A program made the translations under genes and the position numbers. From Chitinophaga flava (GTDB taxonomy: Bacteria > Bacteroidota > Bacteroidia > Chitinophagales > Chitinophagaceae): a stretch of DNA of 64,000 bases. The DNA lies in contig NZ_QFFJ01000001.1 of assembly GCF_003308995.1 (NCBI RefSeq), positions 2,232,001-2,296,000 on the forward strand, read 5' to 3'. Positions within the stretch are counted from its first letter, which is position 1; every line of letters begins with the position of its first letter. Below are positions 44,930-52,590 of the stretch, piece after piece. Below the pieces are notes generated by a model, which saw only the letters and a program-made list of their open reading frames with translations, did no database searches and was not told the origin of the DNA.

Positions 44930-46294
44930 CTATTCCTGTGGAAATTCGAGGGTGAACTTACTGCCTTTGCCTACGGTGCTTTCCACTTTGATTTTTCCTT
45001 TATGAGCATCTACGATGGCCTTAACATAGGTAAGACCGAGGCCAAAGCCTTTTACATTGTGTACGTTACCTGTGTGGGCGCGGTAGAATTTCTCAAAGAT
45101 ACGGGAAATAGTGTCCCGGCTCATGCCGATTCCATTGTCCGAGAAGACAATAAAGAGACTTTTGCGGGTATTATAGGTCTGTATTTTTACTTCCAGGTTG
45201 TCTTTGGAGTATTTGATGGCATTATCGAGCAGGTTAAACACCACGTTGGAGAAATGCACATCATCGGCCATGATGACAGGGTTGATGGCATCCAGCTGCA
45301 GGTCTATTGTTCCGTTTTTGGAAGCCAGTTGCAGCTGCAGATTGTCGGTGGTGGTGCGGATCACCTGGTGTACGTCCATTGCCTGCAGTTTGAGGCCAAT
45401 TTCATCTTTCTCCAGGAGGGCTGATTGCAGGATACTTTCCACCTGTTTATTCATCCGTTTATTTTCTTCCTTGATAATACCGGAGAAATAGCGGATTTTA
45501 TCGGGTTTACTCATTACCTTTTCGTTGCCGATAGCATCGATGGCCAGGGAGATAGTGGCCAGGGGCGTTTTCAACTCATGGGTCATGTTGTTGATAAAGT
45601 CTGACTTTATTTCCGACAGCTTTTTCTGGTTGAGCATGGTGCGGACTGTCAGGGCAAATGCTGTTACAAGGATGAAAGTAAACAGTACGCTGCCTGTGAT
45701 CATGAAGCCCAGCTGGCGGGCGATAGAGTCATCTGATTTCATGATGACCATGAGGCTTTCGGTCTGTGGACCCAGGTTGATCATGTCGTCCAGCGCGATA
45801 TAGGTCACCTGAAAACGTTTGATTTCGCTGGCGCTGTCTTTTTCGTTTTCCCTGTAAATTCTTTCGAAGTTGGGAGAATGTACTTTGAGCTGGGAGCCAA
45901 TACCGGGCACAGGGGCCAGGATGGCGAACTCGAAATTGGCTGTGTCGAGGTGGTTTTTCCTCATCTTGTCCCGAATGAGAATCCTCATTTCCCGGACATT
46001 GTTGTAAAGTTCGCTGGCAGGGGGCAGATACGGAATACCACGGTCGAGGTCCAGGTTGAATCCTTTAAGGGTGTTCTGATCTTTTTCGTTGATGCGGAAC
46101 ATAACACGGGCTTTCCGTTCCATCAGCATTTCTTTCTGCACATCACTGATCATGTTGACGGAGCGTTCTACCAGCTGCTCTTTTTTGATAGCGATGGCAT
46201 TTTTGATCCAGTTAAACTGAATATAGATAATACCCAGCAGGGATAAAGTGATCAGTACAACGATGACAGGAAAAATTTTCTTTAGTGGTATCAT
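44930..46294 (-). CDS. Membrane sensor histidine kinase
   Basis: 454 residues. Membrane helix 1 is at about 8-27, a periplasmic sensor region at about 30-195, and helix 2 at about 197-220. The H-box is SDFINNMTHELKTPL with phospho-acceptor H239. The N-box is VVFNLLDNAIKYS, with G-boxes FSDNGIGM and GFGLGLTYVKAIVDAHKG. No HAMP domain is obvious. A response regulator is not adjacent; the closest one in the window is 15 kb away. Its start is 3' of a region with a possible small RNA. Confidence 0.93.
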   Translation of the reverse strand: MIPLKKIFPVIVVLITLSLLGIIYIQFNWIKNAIAIKKEQLVERSVNMISDVQKEMLMERKARVMFRINEKDQNTLKGFNLDLDRGIPYLPPASELYNNVREMRILIRDKMRKNHLDTANFEFAILAPVPGIGSQLKVHSPNFERIYRENEKDSASEIKRFQVTYIALDDMINLGPQTESLMVIMKSDDSIARQLGFMITGSVLFTFILVTAFALTVRTMLNQKKLSEIKSDFINNMTHELKTPLATISLAIDAIGNEKVMSKPDKIRYFSGIIKEENKRMNKQVESILQSALLEKDEIGLKLQAMDVHQVIRTTTDNLQLQLASKNGTIDLQLDAINPVIMADDVHFSNVVFNLLDNAIKYSKDNLEVKIQTYNTRKSLFIVFSDNGIGMSRDTISRIFEKFYRAHTGNVHNVKGFGLGLTYVKAIVDAHKGKIKVESTVGKGSKFTLEFPQE

Positions 46295-46487
46295 GAAAGT
46301 TAAGTCAGGCCTTAAATATACTTAACCTGCAAATTTAAATATTGTTAAAAAAGATATTTGCTATAGCAACTATGATACAAAATTAAATAGTTACGCAGGC
46401 TGGCGGGCTTCTTAACAACAATACAATATTACTTTAACGTAATTTTAACGGGCAACTGCTGATTTTATTATTGTTTGTTTTCTTACC

Positions 46488-46516
46488 TTTGCTTTACAGA
46501 ATTGGTACTAAATTTG
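46488..46516 (+). promoter_or_regulatory. Bacteroidota-type promoter upstream of yqgE
   Basis: TTTG (46488-46491), 17 bases, TAAATTTG (46509-46516). The consensus match is complete and transcription would start near 46522. Confidence 0.65.
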
Positions 46517-46521
46517 ATTAG

Positions 46522-46628
46522 TAACAATTTATAACAAAGTAATTAAACTTTCTACATACATCGACGTGGATTCGTTCCATAAGCGATTTAGATTTTGGTT
46601 GATAAAATGGTAAGGAGGTTTTCTAGCC
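46522..46628 (+). ncRNA. Possible small RNA or leader upstream of yqgE
   Basis: A consensus promoter points to a start near 46522. About 105 bases later a hairpin (aaggagg / cctcctt) followed by TTTTTTATTT forms a terminator. There is no sensible ORF between. This is either a short free RNA or an attenuated leader of yqgE, 130 bases downstream. I do not recognise a known RNA family. Confidence 0.4.
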
Positions 46629-46630
46629 TC
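46612..46630 (+). terminator. Hairpin terminator before yqgE
   Basis: Stem aaggagg (46612-46618) / cctcctt, loop ttttctag, followed by a run of T. It lies 130 bases before yqgE, so it must be either the end of a small RNA or an attenuator. Confidence 0.6.
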
Positions 46631-46758
46631 CTTTTTTATTTCCTTCATTTTCAAGCAAATTTTGTTTCCTTTCCTAACTGCTTTTCTTTTCCTGTTGATT
46701 TCTTTCCTGCTTTGTAATCAATTATTTAAATTTGGTTAGCGATCAAAACGTATGTATT

Positions 46759-47310
46759 ATGGTAAGCCTGTCGCCCGGTATTTTGCTTATAGCCGACCCA
46801 TTTCTGAAAGATCCCAACTTTGCCCGTACGGTAATTTTTCTGTGTGAAAATGACGAAAAGGGTAGTTTTGGCTTCGTTATCAACCGATTATTTGATCAGC
46901 AGCTGGACATGTTGATTCCTGATGTGATTTATCCGGGTATTCCGGTACATTACGGGGGGCCGGTGCAAGTGGATACGATTCATTTTATGCATCGGTTGCC
47001 GGAGCTTATTCCGGGTGGTCTGGAGGTGTCTCCCGGGGTGTTCTGGGGCGGCCGTTTCGATGATGTGGTGGAGCTGCTGAACAAGGGTGCGCTGGATCTG
47101 CGGAAGATCAAGTTTTTTATTGGTTATTCCGGGTGGACCGAAGGGCAGCTGGAAGAAGAGCTGAAAGAGAAGTCATGGATCCCTTCTGAGAGCACGCCGG
47201 CGTTGATATTTGAGGCTGAAGAGCAGCAGATATGGCAGCAGGCGCTCCGAAATCTTGGCAGTAATTTTGCCATGATGGCAAATTTCCCTATTGATCCATC
47301 TTTAAATTAA
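46759..47310 (+). CDS. yqgE: YqgE/AlgH family protein (DUF179)
   Basis: 183 residues from ATG 46759 (MVSLSPGILLIADPFLKDPNF); a TTG 27 bases upstream is open but less likely. Family features are FARTVIFLCENDEKGSFGFVINR, the GGPV motif in HYGGPVQVDTIHFMH, and FFIGYSGWTEGQLEEEL near the C-terminus. The biochemical role of the family is not established; it has been linked to gene regulation in Pseudomonas (AlgH). Confidence 0.92.
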   Translation: MVSLSPGILLIADPFLKDPNFARTVIFLCENDEKGSFGFVINRLFDQQLDMLIPDVIYPGIPVHYGGPVQVDTIHFMHRLPELIPGGLEVSPGVFWGGRFDDVVELLNKGALDLRKIKFFIGYSGWTEGQLEEELKEKSWIPSESTPALIFEAEEQQIWQQALRNLGSNFAMMANFPIDPSLN

Positions 47311-47829
47311 CCACCTAATATTCTGAAAGAGAGGCAGATGTGTTGCCAGCCGGCCCCGAATTCAAAAATGGATAAAAATGAATGGCTTTTTTTGCAACAA
47401 ATTAAATATCTTGCTAAAGTAACAACACAAAATAACCCGTTATAATCAGGTAAGAATAACCGATAGAATACACCTATGAAGGCAGGGTAACACCTATGAA
47501 AAACATTTTTTTGCACCTTCAGTAGAAAGAAAGACGCCCGAATTTACCTGAAACAACGATAGGAATTAACTAATAAGTTCAACAGTAAAGATTATTCATT
47601 AGGTAATATATGCAGCCTGTGAAAGGGCTGGTCATGGATGTACGTACATGACTGCGGTCTGACAGCATTGTTGGGCCGTTAAGGCGTGTATTGTGCAGAA
47701 ATGATGATTAGCGGAAATCCCGGCAGGTATTCTTACTATGCTTTCGGGTCTTCTAAGATTGGAATAGTTAGGACAAAACGAAGGCCGGGTAATCTTACCC
47801 GGCCTATGTTTTATACTAAAGGCAGTATG
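47311..47829. other. Gene-free stretch with direct repeats and hairpins
   Basis: 519 bases between yqgE and atpC. There are two copies of acacctatgaa 20 bases apart (47470-47480, 47490-47500). The 47610-47760 part has several short hairpins (cagcc/ggctg, gtcatg/catgac, cccg/cggg). No ORF with protein-like content is seen in it. A structured RNA is possible but unproven. Confidence 0.4.
47782..47805. terminator. Terminator of atpC
   Basis: Perfect 10-bp stem aggccgggta (47782-47791) / tacccggcct (47796-47805) with loop atct, 25 bases beyond the leftward atpC stop. The U-run on that strand is weak (TTCGTTTTG). Confidence 0.65.
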
Positions 47830-48087
47830 TTATTTTTCGTTAGCTACAGCACCTTCTACAAGCACGGTAGCCTTGTTGCGCAGTACTTCCACGAAGCCGC
47901 CGGTGATGGTAAAGAATTCGCTGTGATTTTTATCTTTCAGCACTTTCATTCTACCATTTCCAAGAGCAGCGATTAAGGGCGCATGTTTATCCAGTATTTC
48001 AAAAGAACCGTCAATGCCAGGCAGCTGTACGCCGTACACTTCACCTGCATATAATTTTCTTTCTGGTGTTAATACTTCTAATAGCAT
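47830..48087 (-). CDS. atpC: F1-ATPase epsilon subunit (short form)
   Basis: 85 residues, the N-terminal beta-sandwich of the epsilon subunit only (LLEVLTPERKLYAGEVYGVQLPGIDGSFEILDKHAPLIAAL). The C-terminal helical hairpin found in E. coli epsilon (about 139 residues) is missing, which is usual in Bacteroidota. It follows atpD by 56 bases. In this lineage atpD-atpC are often split from the remaining ATP synthase genes, and none of those are in this window. Confidence 0.94.
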   Translation of the reverse strand: MLLEVLTPERKLYAGEVYGVQLPGIDGSFEILDKHAPLIAALGNGRMKVLKDKNHSEFFTITGGFVEVLRNKATVLVEGAVANEK

Positions 48088-48143
48088 GTTATGATCGTGA
48101 ATGGTGATGGGAAAATGGTCCCGGAGACCGGGACCATTCAGAA

Positions 48144-49646
48144 TTAGTTATTAGCTGCTTCCAGCAGTTTCTTACCTTTTTCGATAGCCTGATCGATGGT
48201 ACCTACGAGGTTGAAAGCTGCTTCAGGATATTCGTCCACTTCACCGTCCATGATCATGTTGAAGCCACGGATGGTTTCTTCGATCGGAACCAATACACCT
48301 TTCAGACCAGTAAACTGTTCTGCTACGTGGAAAGGCTGTGACAGGAAACGTTGTACACGACGAGCGCGGGCAACAGTTTGTTTATCTTCGTCGGACAGCT
48401 CATCCAGACCGAGGATGGCGATGATGTCCTGTAATTCCTTATAACGTTGCAGGATCATTTTCACGCGCTGTGCACAGTTGTAGTGTGCTTCACCAACGAT
48501 GGCTGGTGACAGGATACGTGAAGTAGAGTCCAGCGGGCTCACAGCCGGGTAGATACCAAGGTCGGAGATCTTACGATCCAATACGGTGGTAGCATCCAGG
48601 TGGGAGAAGGTTGTAGCCGGAGCAGGGTCGGTCAAGTCATCCGCAGGTACGTAAACCGCCTGTACGGAGGTGATGGAACCGTTTTTGGTAGAGGTGATAC
48701 GTTCCTGCATCAGACCCATCTCAGTAGCCAGGGTAGGCTGGTAACCCACCGCGGAAGGCATACGGCCTAACAGAGCGGACACTTCGGAACCTGCCTGGGT
48801 GAAACGGAAGATGTTGTCTACGAAGAACAGGATATCACGACCACCACCTGAAGTACCATCTCCATCACGGAAATATTCTGCCAGGGTCAGACCGGACAGT
48901 GCCACACGAGCACGTGCTCCAGGAGGTTCGTTCATCTGACCAAACACAAACGTAGCCTGTGATTGTTTCAGTAATTCTTTATCTACGGCAGTTACATCCC
49001 AACCACCGTGTTCCATGGATTCTTTAAACTTGTCACCGTATTTTACGATGTTAGCTTCGATCATCTCACGCATCAGATCGTTCCCCTCACGGGTACGCTC
49101 ACCCACACCAGCGAATACAGACAGACCTTCGTAACCTTTCGCGATGTTGTTGATCAGCTCCTGGATCAATACGGTTTTACCTACACCCGCACCACCGAAC
49201 AGACCGATTTTACCACCTTTTGCGTATGGCTCGATCAGGTCGATTACTTTGATACCGGTAAACAGTACTTCCGTATCTGTAGCCAGCTCTTCAAATTTAG
49301 GCGGCTGACGGTGAATAGGATAACCACTGTCAGTTGCGATATCACCCAGACCGTCGATTGCTTCACCTACCACATTGAACAAACGTCCTTTAACCTGGTC
49401 GCCAATTGGCATTTTAATAGGCGCGCCTTTATCCACTACGGCCATTCCACGAACCATACCGTCGGTGGAGTCCATTGCCACGCAACGTACACTGTCTTCA
49501 CCCAGGTGCTGTTGTACTTCTAATACTACTTTCTGACCATTTTCGCGGGTTAATTCCAATGCGTTGTAGATTTCGGGCAACTTATCTTCAAAGTGCACGT
49601 CCACCACGGGACCGATAATTTGTTTGATCTTACCTGTGTTAGGCAT
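48144..49646 (-). CDS. atpD: F1-ATPase beta subunit
   Basis: Catalytic subunit of ATP synthase, 500 residues. P-loop GGAGVGKTVLIQELINN, the glutamate region GVGERTREGNDL, and the signature PAVSPLDSTSR are present. The N-terminal MPNTGKIKQIIGPVVDVHF and the C-terminal PEAAFNLVGTIDQAIEKGKKLLE are complete. A consensus promoter lies 81-111 bases upstream, so atpD-atpC form one transcript. Confidence 0.97.
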   Translation of the reverse strand: MPNTGKIKQIIGPVVDVHFEDKLPEIYNALELTRENGQKVVLEVQQHLGEDSVRCVAMDSTDGMVRGMAVVDKGAPIKMPIGDQVKGRLFNVVGEAIDGLGDIATDSGYPIHRQPPKFEELATDTEVLFTGIKVIDLIEPYAKGGKIGLFGGAGVGKTVLIQELINNIAKGYEGLSVFAGVGERTREGNDLMREMIEANIVKYGDKFKESMEHGGWDVTAVDKELLKQSQATFVFGQMNEPPGARARVALSGLTLAEYFRDGDGTSGGGRDILFFVDNIFRFTQAGSEVSALLGRMPSAVGYQPTLATEMGLMQERITSTKNGSITSVQAVYVPADDLTDPAPATTFSHLDATTVLDRKISDLGIYPAVSPLDSTSRILSPAIVGEAHYNCAQRVKMILQRYKELQDIIAILGLDELSDEDKQTVARARRVQRFLSQPFHVAEQFTGLKGVLVPIEETIRGFNMIMDGEVDEYPEAAFNLVGTIDQAIEKGKKLLEAANN

Positions 49647-49989
49647 ATTTTTAAAGAGGTTTATAAAATACTAAAAAGTTATTTCCTCAAAAATCGCTGC
49701 TACGCAACAATTTCTAAAATTTGGCGCAAAGGTAATAGTAAATGGGGGAAAATCAAAAAGCGATTAAGGAAAAAAATCCTTTTTGAGGCCCATTTTACGC
49801 CGTTTTTCCCATTATCCACCCTCCGATTCCCAGCAATACAAAGAAGGAACTGTCAAATATAATTTTTTACTCATCTATAACTATTTATCGGATTCCCTCG
49901 CCACTTCTTCCCCGCTCATAAAAAAAAACACCTCTTTGCTACCCCTTTGGCTATTTTTAGCCATCCTTCACATATGTGTAATATATAAT
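49647..49989. other. Divergent intergenic region, atpD / phosphoesterase
   Basis: 343 bases. It contains the atpD promoter. The right half is AT-rich and holds no clear promoter for the rightward gene; a GGCTA-TTTT-TAGCC small hairpin lies about 30 bases before its start codon. Confidence 0.5.
49727..49757 (-). promoter_or_regulatory. Bacteroidota-type promoter of atpD-atpC
   Basis: Minus strand TTTG (49754-49757), 19 bases, TACCTTTG (49727-49734). The match to the consensus is complete. The leader before the atpD ATG is about 75 bases. Confidence 0.72.
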
Positions 49990-51243
49990 ATGAAAAAGAT
50001 AAACAGTGAACAAACCCGCCGCAGCTTCCTGGGCAACCTGTCCAAAGCCGGGTTATTAGGCATCACCGGCCTGGCACCACTTGCCGCAAGCGCCGCCAGC
50101 CCAAAAGTCAGGGTCTCCGCCACACCAGACAACCCCGAACATGCTTTCCTCTGCAAACCCTACCTGCAGGTGCCCGCACCAGACACCATCGCCGTCATGT
50201 GGCTCACCTCCCGCCCCTGCTACAGCTGGGTAGAATATGGTACTGATGGTCAACTCAACCACAAAGCCCATCATGTCACCAAAGGACTGGTAGACGCCAA
50301 CAACCGCCTCCACCGTATCGAACTGGATAACCTGGAGCCCGGCAAACAATACAGCTACCGCGTACTGTCCAAAGAAATCACCGACTTCCAGCCCTATAAA
50401 CTTACCTACGGCAATACCATCACCAGCGATACCTACGCCTTCACCGCTCCCAACCCGCAGGCCAGGGAAGTATCATGGCTGATGCTCAACGATATCCACG
50501 ACCGTCCTGCGTCCATCCCTCACCTCCTGAAGCTGAACGGCAACGATCCATACGACTTCGTATTCTTCAACGGCGATATGTTCGACTACCAGTCAGATGA
50601 ACAACAGATCATCGACCACCTGCTGGCACCCTGCGGAGATACGTTTTCCACCCATATCCCTTTTATGTATGTACGCGGCAACCACGAAACCCGCGGCAAA
50701 TACGCCCGCGAATGGCATCAATACTTCGATAACCCCGGCCATGGCAGTTATTTCACCTTCACCCGGGGCCCTGTACATGCCATCGTGCTCGACACCGGCG
50801 AAGACAAGGAAGACAGCGCCCCCGTCTACGCCGGCATCACCGACTTTGACAGCTACCGCGAAGAACAAGCCCGCTGGCTCGAAAAACAACTGCAAAGCCC
50901 CGCCTACAAAAAAGCTAAATATAAGGTAGTGTTGATGCATATCCCACACTACCACGGCGGGGACTGGCACGGCGCCACCCACTGCCGCACCCTCTTCGGC
51001 CCTTTGTTCAATAAATACAAAATAGACTTACTGGTATGCGGCCATACCCATCAATATGGAACCTACGATCCTGTACCCGGTCAACACAACTACCCACTGG
51101 TTATAGGCGGTGGCCCCCAGGAAGGCAAACGCACCCTTATCAAAATAAAAGCCGATCAGCAACAACTGGTGCTCACTATGCTCCGCGACGACGGAACTGT
51201 GATTAAGACAATGACTATTGATGCTCCTGATAAACGGCGATAA
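49990..51243 (+). CDS. Purple acid phosphatase-like metallophosphoesterase with Tat-like signal
   Basis: 417 residues from ATG 49990 (MKKINSEQTRRSFLGNLSKAGLLG). The twin arginine RRSFLG and the hydrophobic stretch suggest export by the Tat system; upstream in-frame ATGs give a non-signal leader. A fibronectin-like N-terminal domain (YLQVPAPDTIAVMWLTSR) precedes the metallophosphoesterase domain with LMLNDIHDR, NGDMFDY, GNHE, HIPHYHG and GHTHQYG, the dinuclear metal ligands. Substrates are phosphate esters; the exact one is unknown. A bidirectional terminator follows. Confidence 0.92.
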   Translation: MKKINSEQTRRSFLGNLSKAGLLGITGLAPLAASAASPKVRVSATPDNPEHAFLCKPYLQVPAPDTIAVMWLTSRPCYSWVEYGTDGQLNHKAHHVTKGLVDANNRLHRIELDNLEPGKQYSYRVLSKEITDFQPYKLTYGNTITSDTYAFTAPNPQAREVSWLMLNDIHDRPASIPHLLKLNGNDPYDFVFFNGDMFDYQSDEQQIIDHLLAPCGDTFSTHIPFMYVRGNHETRGKYAREWHQYFDNPGHGSYFTFTRGPVHAIVLDTGEDKEDSAPVYAGITDFDSYREEQARWLEKQLQSPAYKKAKYKVVLMHIPHYHGGDWHGATHCRTLFGPLFNKYKIDLLVCGHTHQYGTYDPVPGQHNYPLVIGGGPQEGKRTLIKIKADQQQLVLTMLRDDGTVIKTMTIDAPDKRR

Positions 51244-51270
51244 AAGCGAAGATCGAAGAAGTTTAAAAAG

Positions 51271-51307
51271 AAAAAGACCCATTGATTTCATCTCAATGGG
51301 TCTTTTT
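51271..51307. terminator. Bidirectional terminator, phosphoesterase / DUF4349 gene
   Basis: Stem aaaaagacccattga / tcaatgggtctttttt with a short loop. The core CCCATTGA...TCAATGGG is shared with two other terminators of this window. Confidence 0.88.
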
Positions 51308-51323
51308 TCTTCTTCTAAAATTT

Positions 51324-52196
51324 TTATGCTGATTTGCTCTTATCAAGATCAAGCTTCTTTACAATCACCACCAGCAGCCAGGCACCTACTGATGCAAAAA
51401 ACAATCCTCCCATCAACATCAGATAATATTTGATGGTCCATTGCAGTGCAACCTTTACACGGGTATACAGGCTCACTGTCTTCGCCACAGCTCCTTCGTA
51501 CATAGAAAACTGGACGGTACAGAATTCATTTTCTGTATCAAAATTACCCAGCTCCACGCCCAGGTCCTGCAATTGTTTTTCTACCTCATATATTTTTTCG
51601 TGCAACTGAATCCGTTCATCAATTTCACCCGGTTGTGAGGTAAGCTTATTCAGCGATTCCAGATTTTTCTCCAGTGAAACCCTGCTGGCATTGAGTTTAC
51701 GGTATTCATTCGTTTTATCAACTTTTTTTATTTCTGTAGATCTGATGACACCGATTTTTTGCACTGCATAATAGAAGGAATCGAATTTTTCCGGCGAAAC
51801 TCCGATCAGCAGCTGTATTTCACGGCTGCCTTTATTACCAGACTCCTGCTGGTACTGCACAATGGCGCCAAACTGACGGATAGTACCATGTACCAGCTTC
51901 TCTTCTTCTGTGAAGTTAGTCGAGCGGGAGCGTACATTGGCCACCTTTTCGTATTTCTGCCCGGAAGTGATCGCCACCGGCTCTGCACCTGACTTTGCAA
52001 ATGATTTTGTTTTTTCGGAAGCATAGTTCCTCCGGTATTTTACAATACTCGAGAAAAAGTCGTCTCCGCCCAATTCTGCGGGGGTATTGTCTTTATACAA
52101 GTATCCGTATAATAACCGGAATAAAAACATCGCTGTAAACAGCAGCAACAATATTCTAAAAATTCGTTTATACTTCAACGTTAGTTCATTTAACAT
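51324..52196 (-). CDS. DUF4349-type membrane-anchored protein
   Basis: 290 residues: a first membrane helix at about 13-31, a periplasmic part with REIQLLIGVSPEKFDSFYYAVQKIG, a coiled coil (NASRVSLEKNLESLNKLTSQ to EKQLQDLGVELGNF) and a second helix near the C-terminus (about 257-278). The arrangement matches DUF4349 proteins, membrane-anchored proteins of unknown function. No operon partner is near on the same strand. Confidence 0.8.
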   Translation of the reverse strand: MLNELTLKYKRIFRILLLLFTAMFLFRLLYGYLYKDNTPAELGGDDFFSSIVKYRRNYASEKTKSFAKSGAEPVAITSGQKYEKVANVRSRSTNFTEEEKLVHGTIRQFGAIVQYQQESGNKGSREIQLLIGVSPEKFDSFYYAVQKIGVIRSTEIKKVDKTNEYRKLNASRVSLEKNLESLNKLTSQPGEIDERIQLHEKIYEVEKQLQDLGVELGNFDTENEFCTVQFSMYEGAVAKTVSLYTRVKVALQWTIKYYLMLMGGLFFASVGAWLLVVIVKKLDLDKSKSA

Positions 52197-52590
52197 AGGT
52201 TCATATAGGTTTAAAAAAGTCAGGAAATCAGAAAAAAGTGAAGGGCAAAGGTTGTTGGTGGGTTAGATGTTTTAATATTGAGAAAATCGATCATCCCTCA
52301 ATAATACACAATTCTTAAAACATTGTATCAGTATATGTTACGGTCTTCGAATAAATTGGAATCATTTTTGTCATAGTTAAGATATAACGCTCTACCTGCA
52401 GCAAAGCGTTATAAAAATTTTAACAAATTTCCTAACAATTTGTCTTAGTGGACAAACTGCATTTAGACCGCGTTTGAAACACCAATCCCGTTAGCAGATC
52501 ATTGAAGTTTAAACCGGAAAATAAACAAGCCATTGAGTCTCCGCAAAGTCTAATAACAGCGAAACCAATCAGGACTAAAAAACAGGAGCT
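52197..52590. other. Intergenic region with inverted repeats
   Basis: 394 bases between divergent genes. It contains a 9-bp inverted repeat tataacgct (52383-52391) / agcgttata (52405-52413) and acaaatt / aatttgt near 52430. No exact TTTG / TAnnTTTG promoter is found for the rightward lipoprotein gene. Confidence 0.4.

Larger units (their letters stand above)
46295..46758. other. Intergenic region, histidine kinase / yqgE
   Basis: 464 bases between divergent genes. It contains a consensus promoter, a possible 105-base transcript and a hairpin terminator (see those entries). The remainder is AT-rich, without an ORF that I can support. Confidence 0.6.

Noticed and set aside
47686..47976. A 96-residue rightward ORF overlapping the end of atpC
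   Set aside because: It runs antisense through atpC and the terminator hairpin, so it is an accidental frame.
47830..48087. atpC as a truncated gene
   Set aside because: The epsilon subunit of Bacteroidota is commonly only the beta-sandwich domain; the length of 85 residues is normal.
49783..49989. An N-terminal extension of the phosphoesterase from an upstream ATG
   Set aside because: The extension would place an odd leader before a clear twin-arginine signal; the start at 49990 is better.
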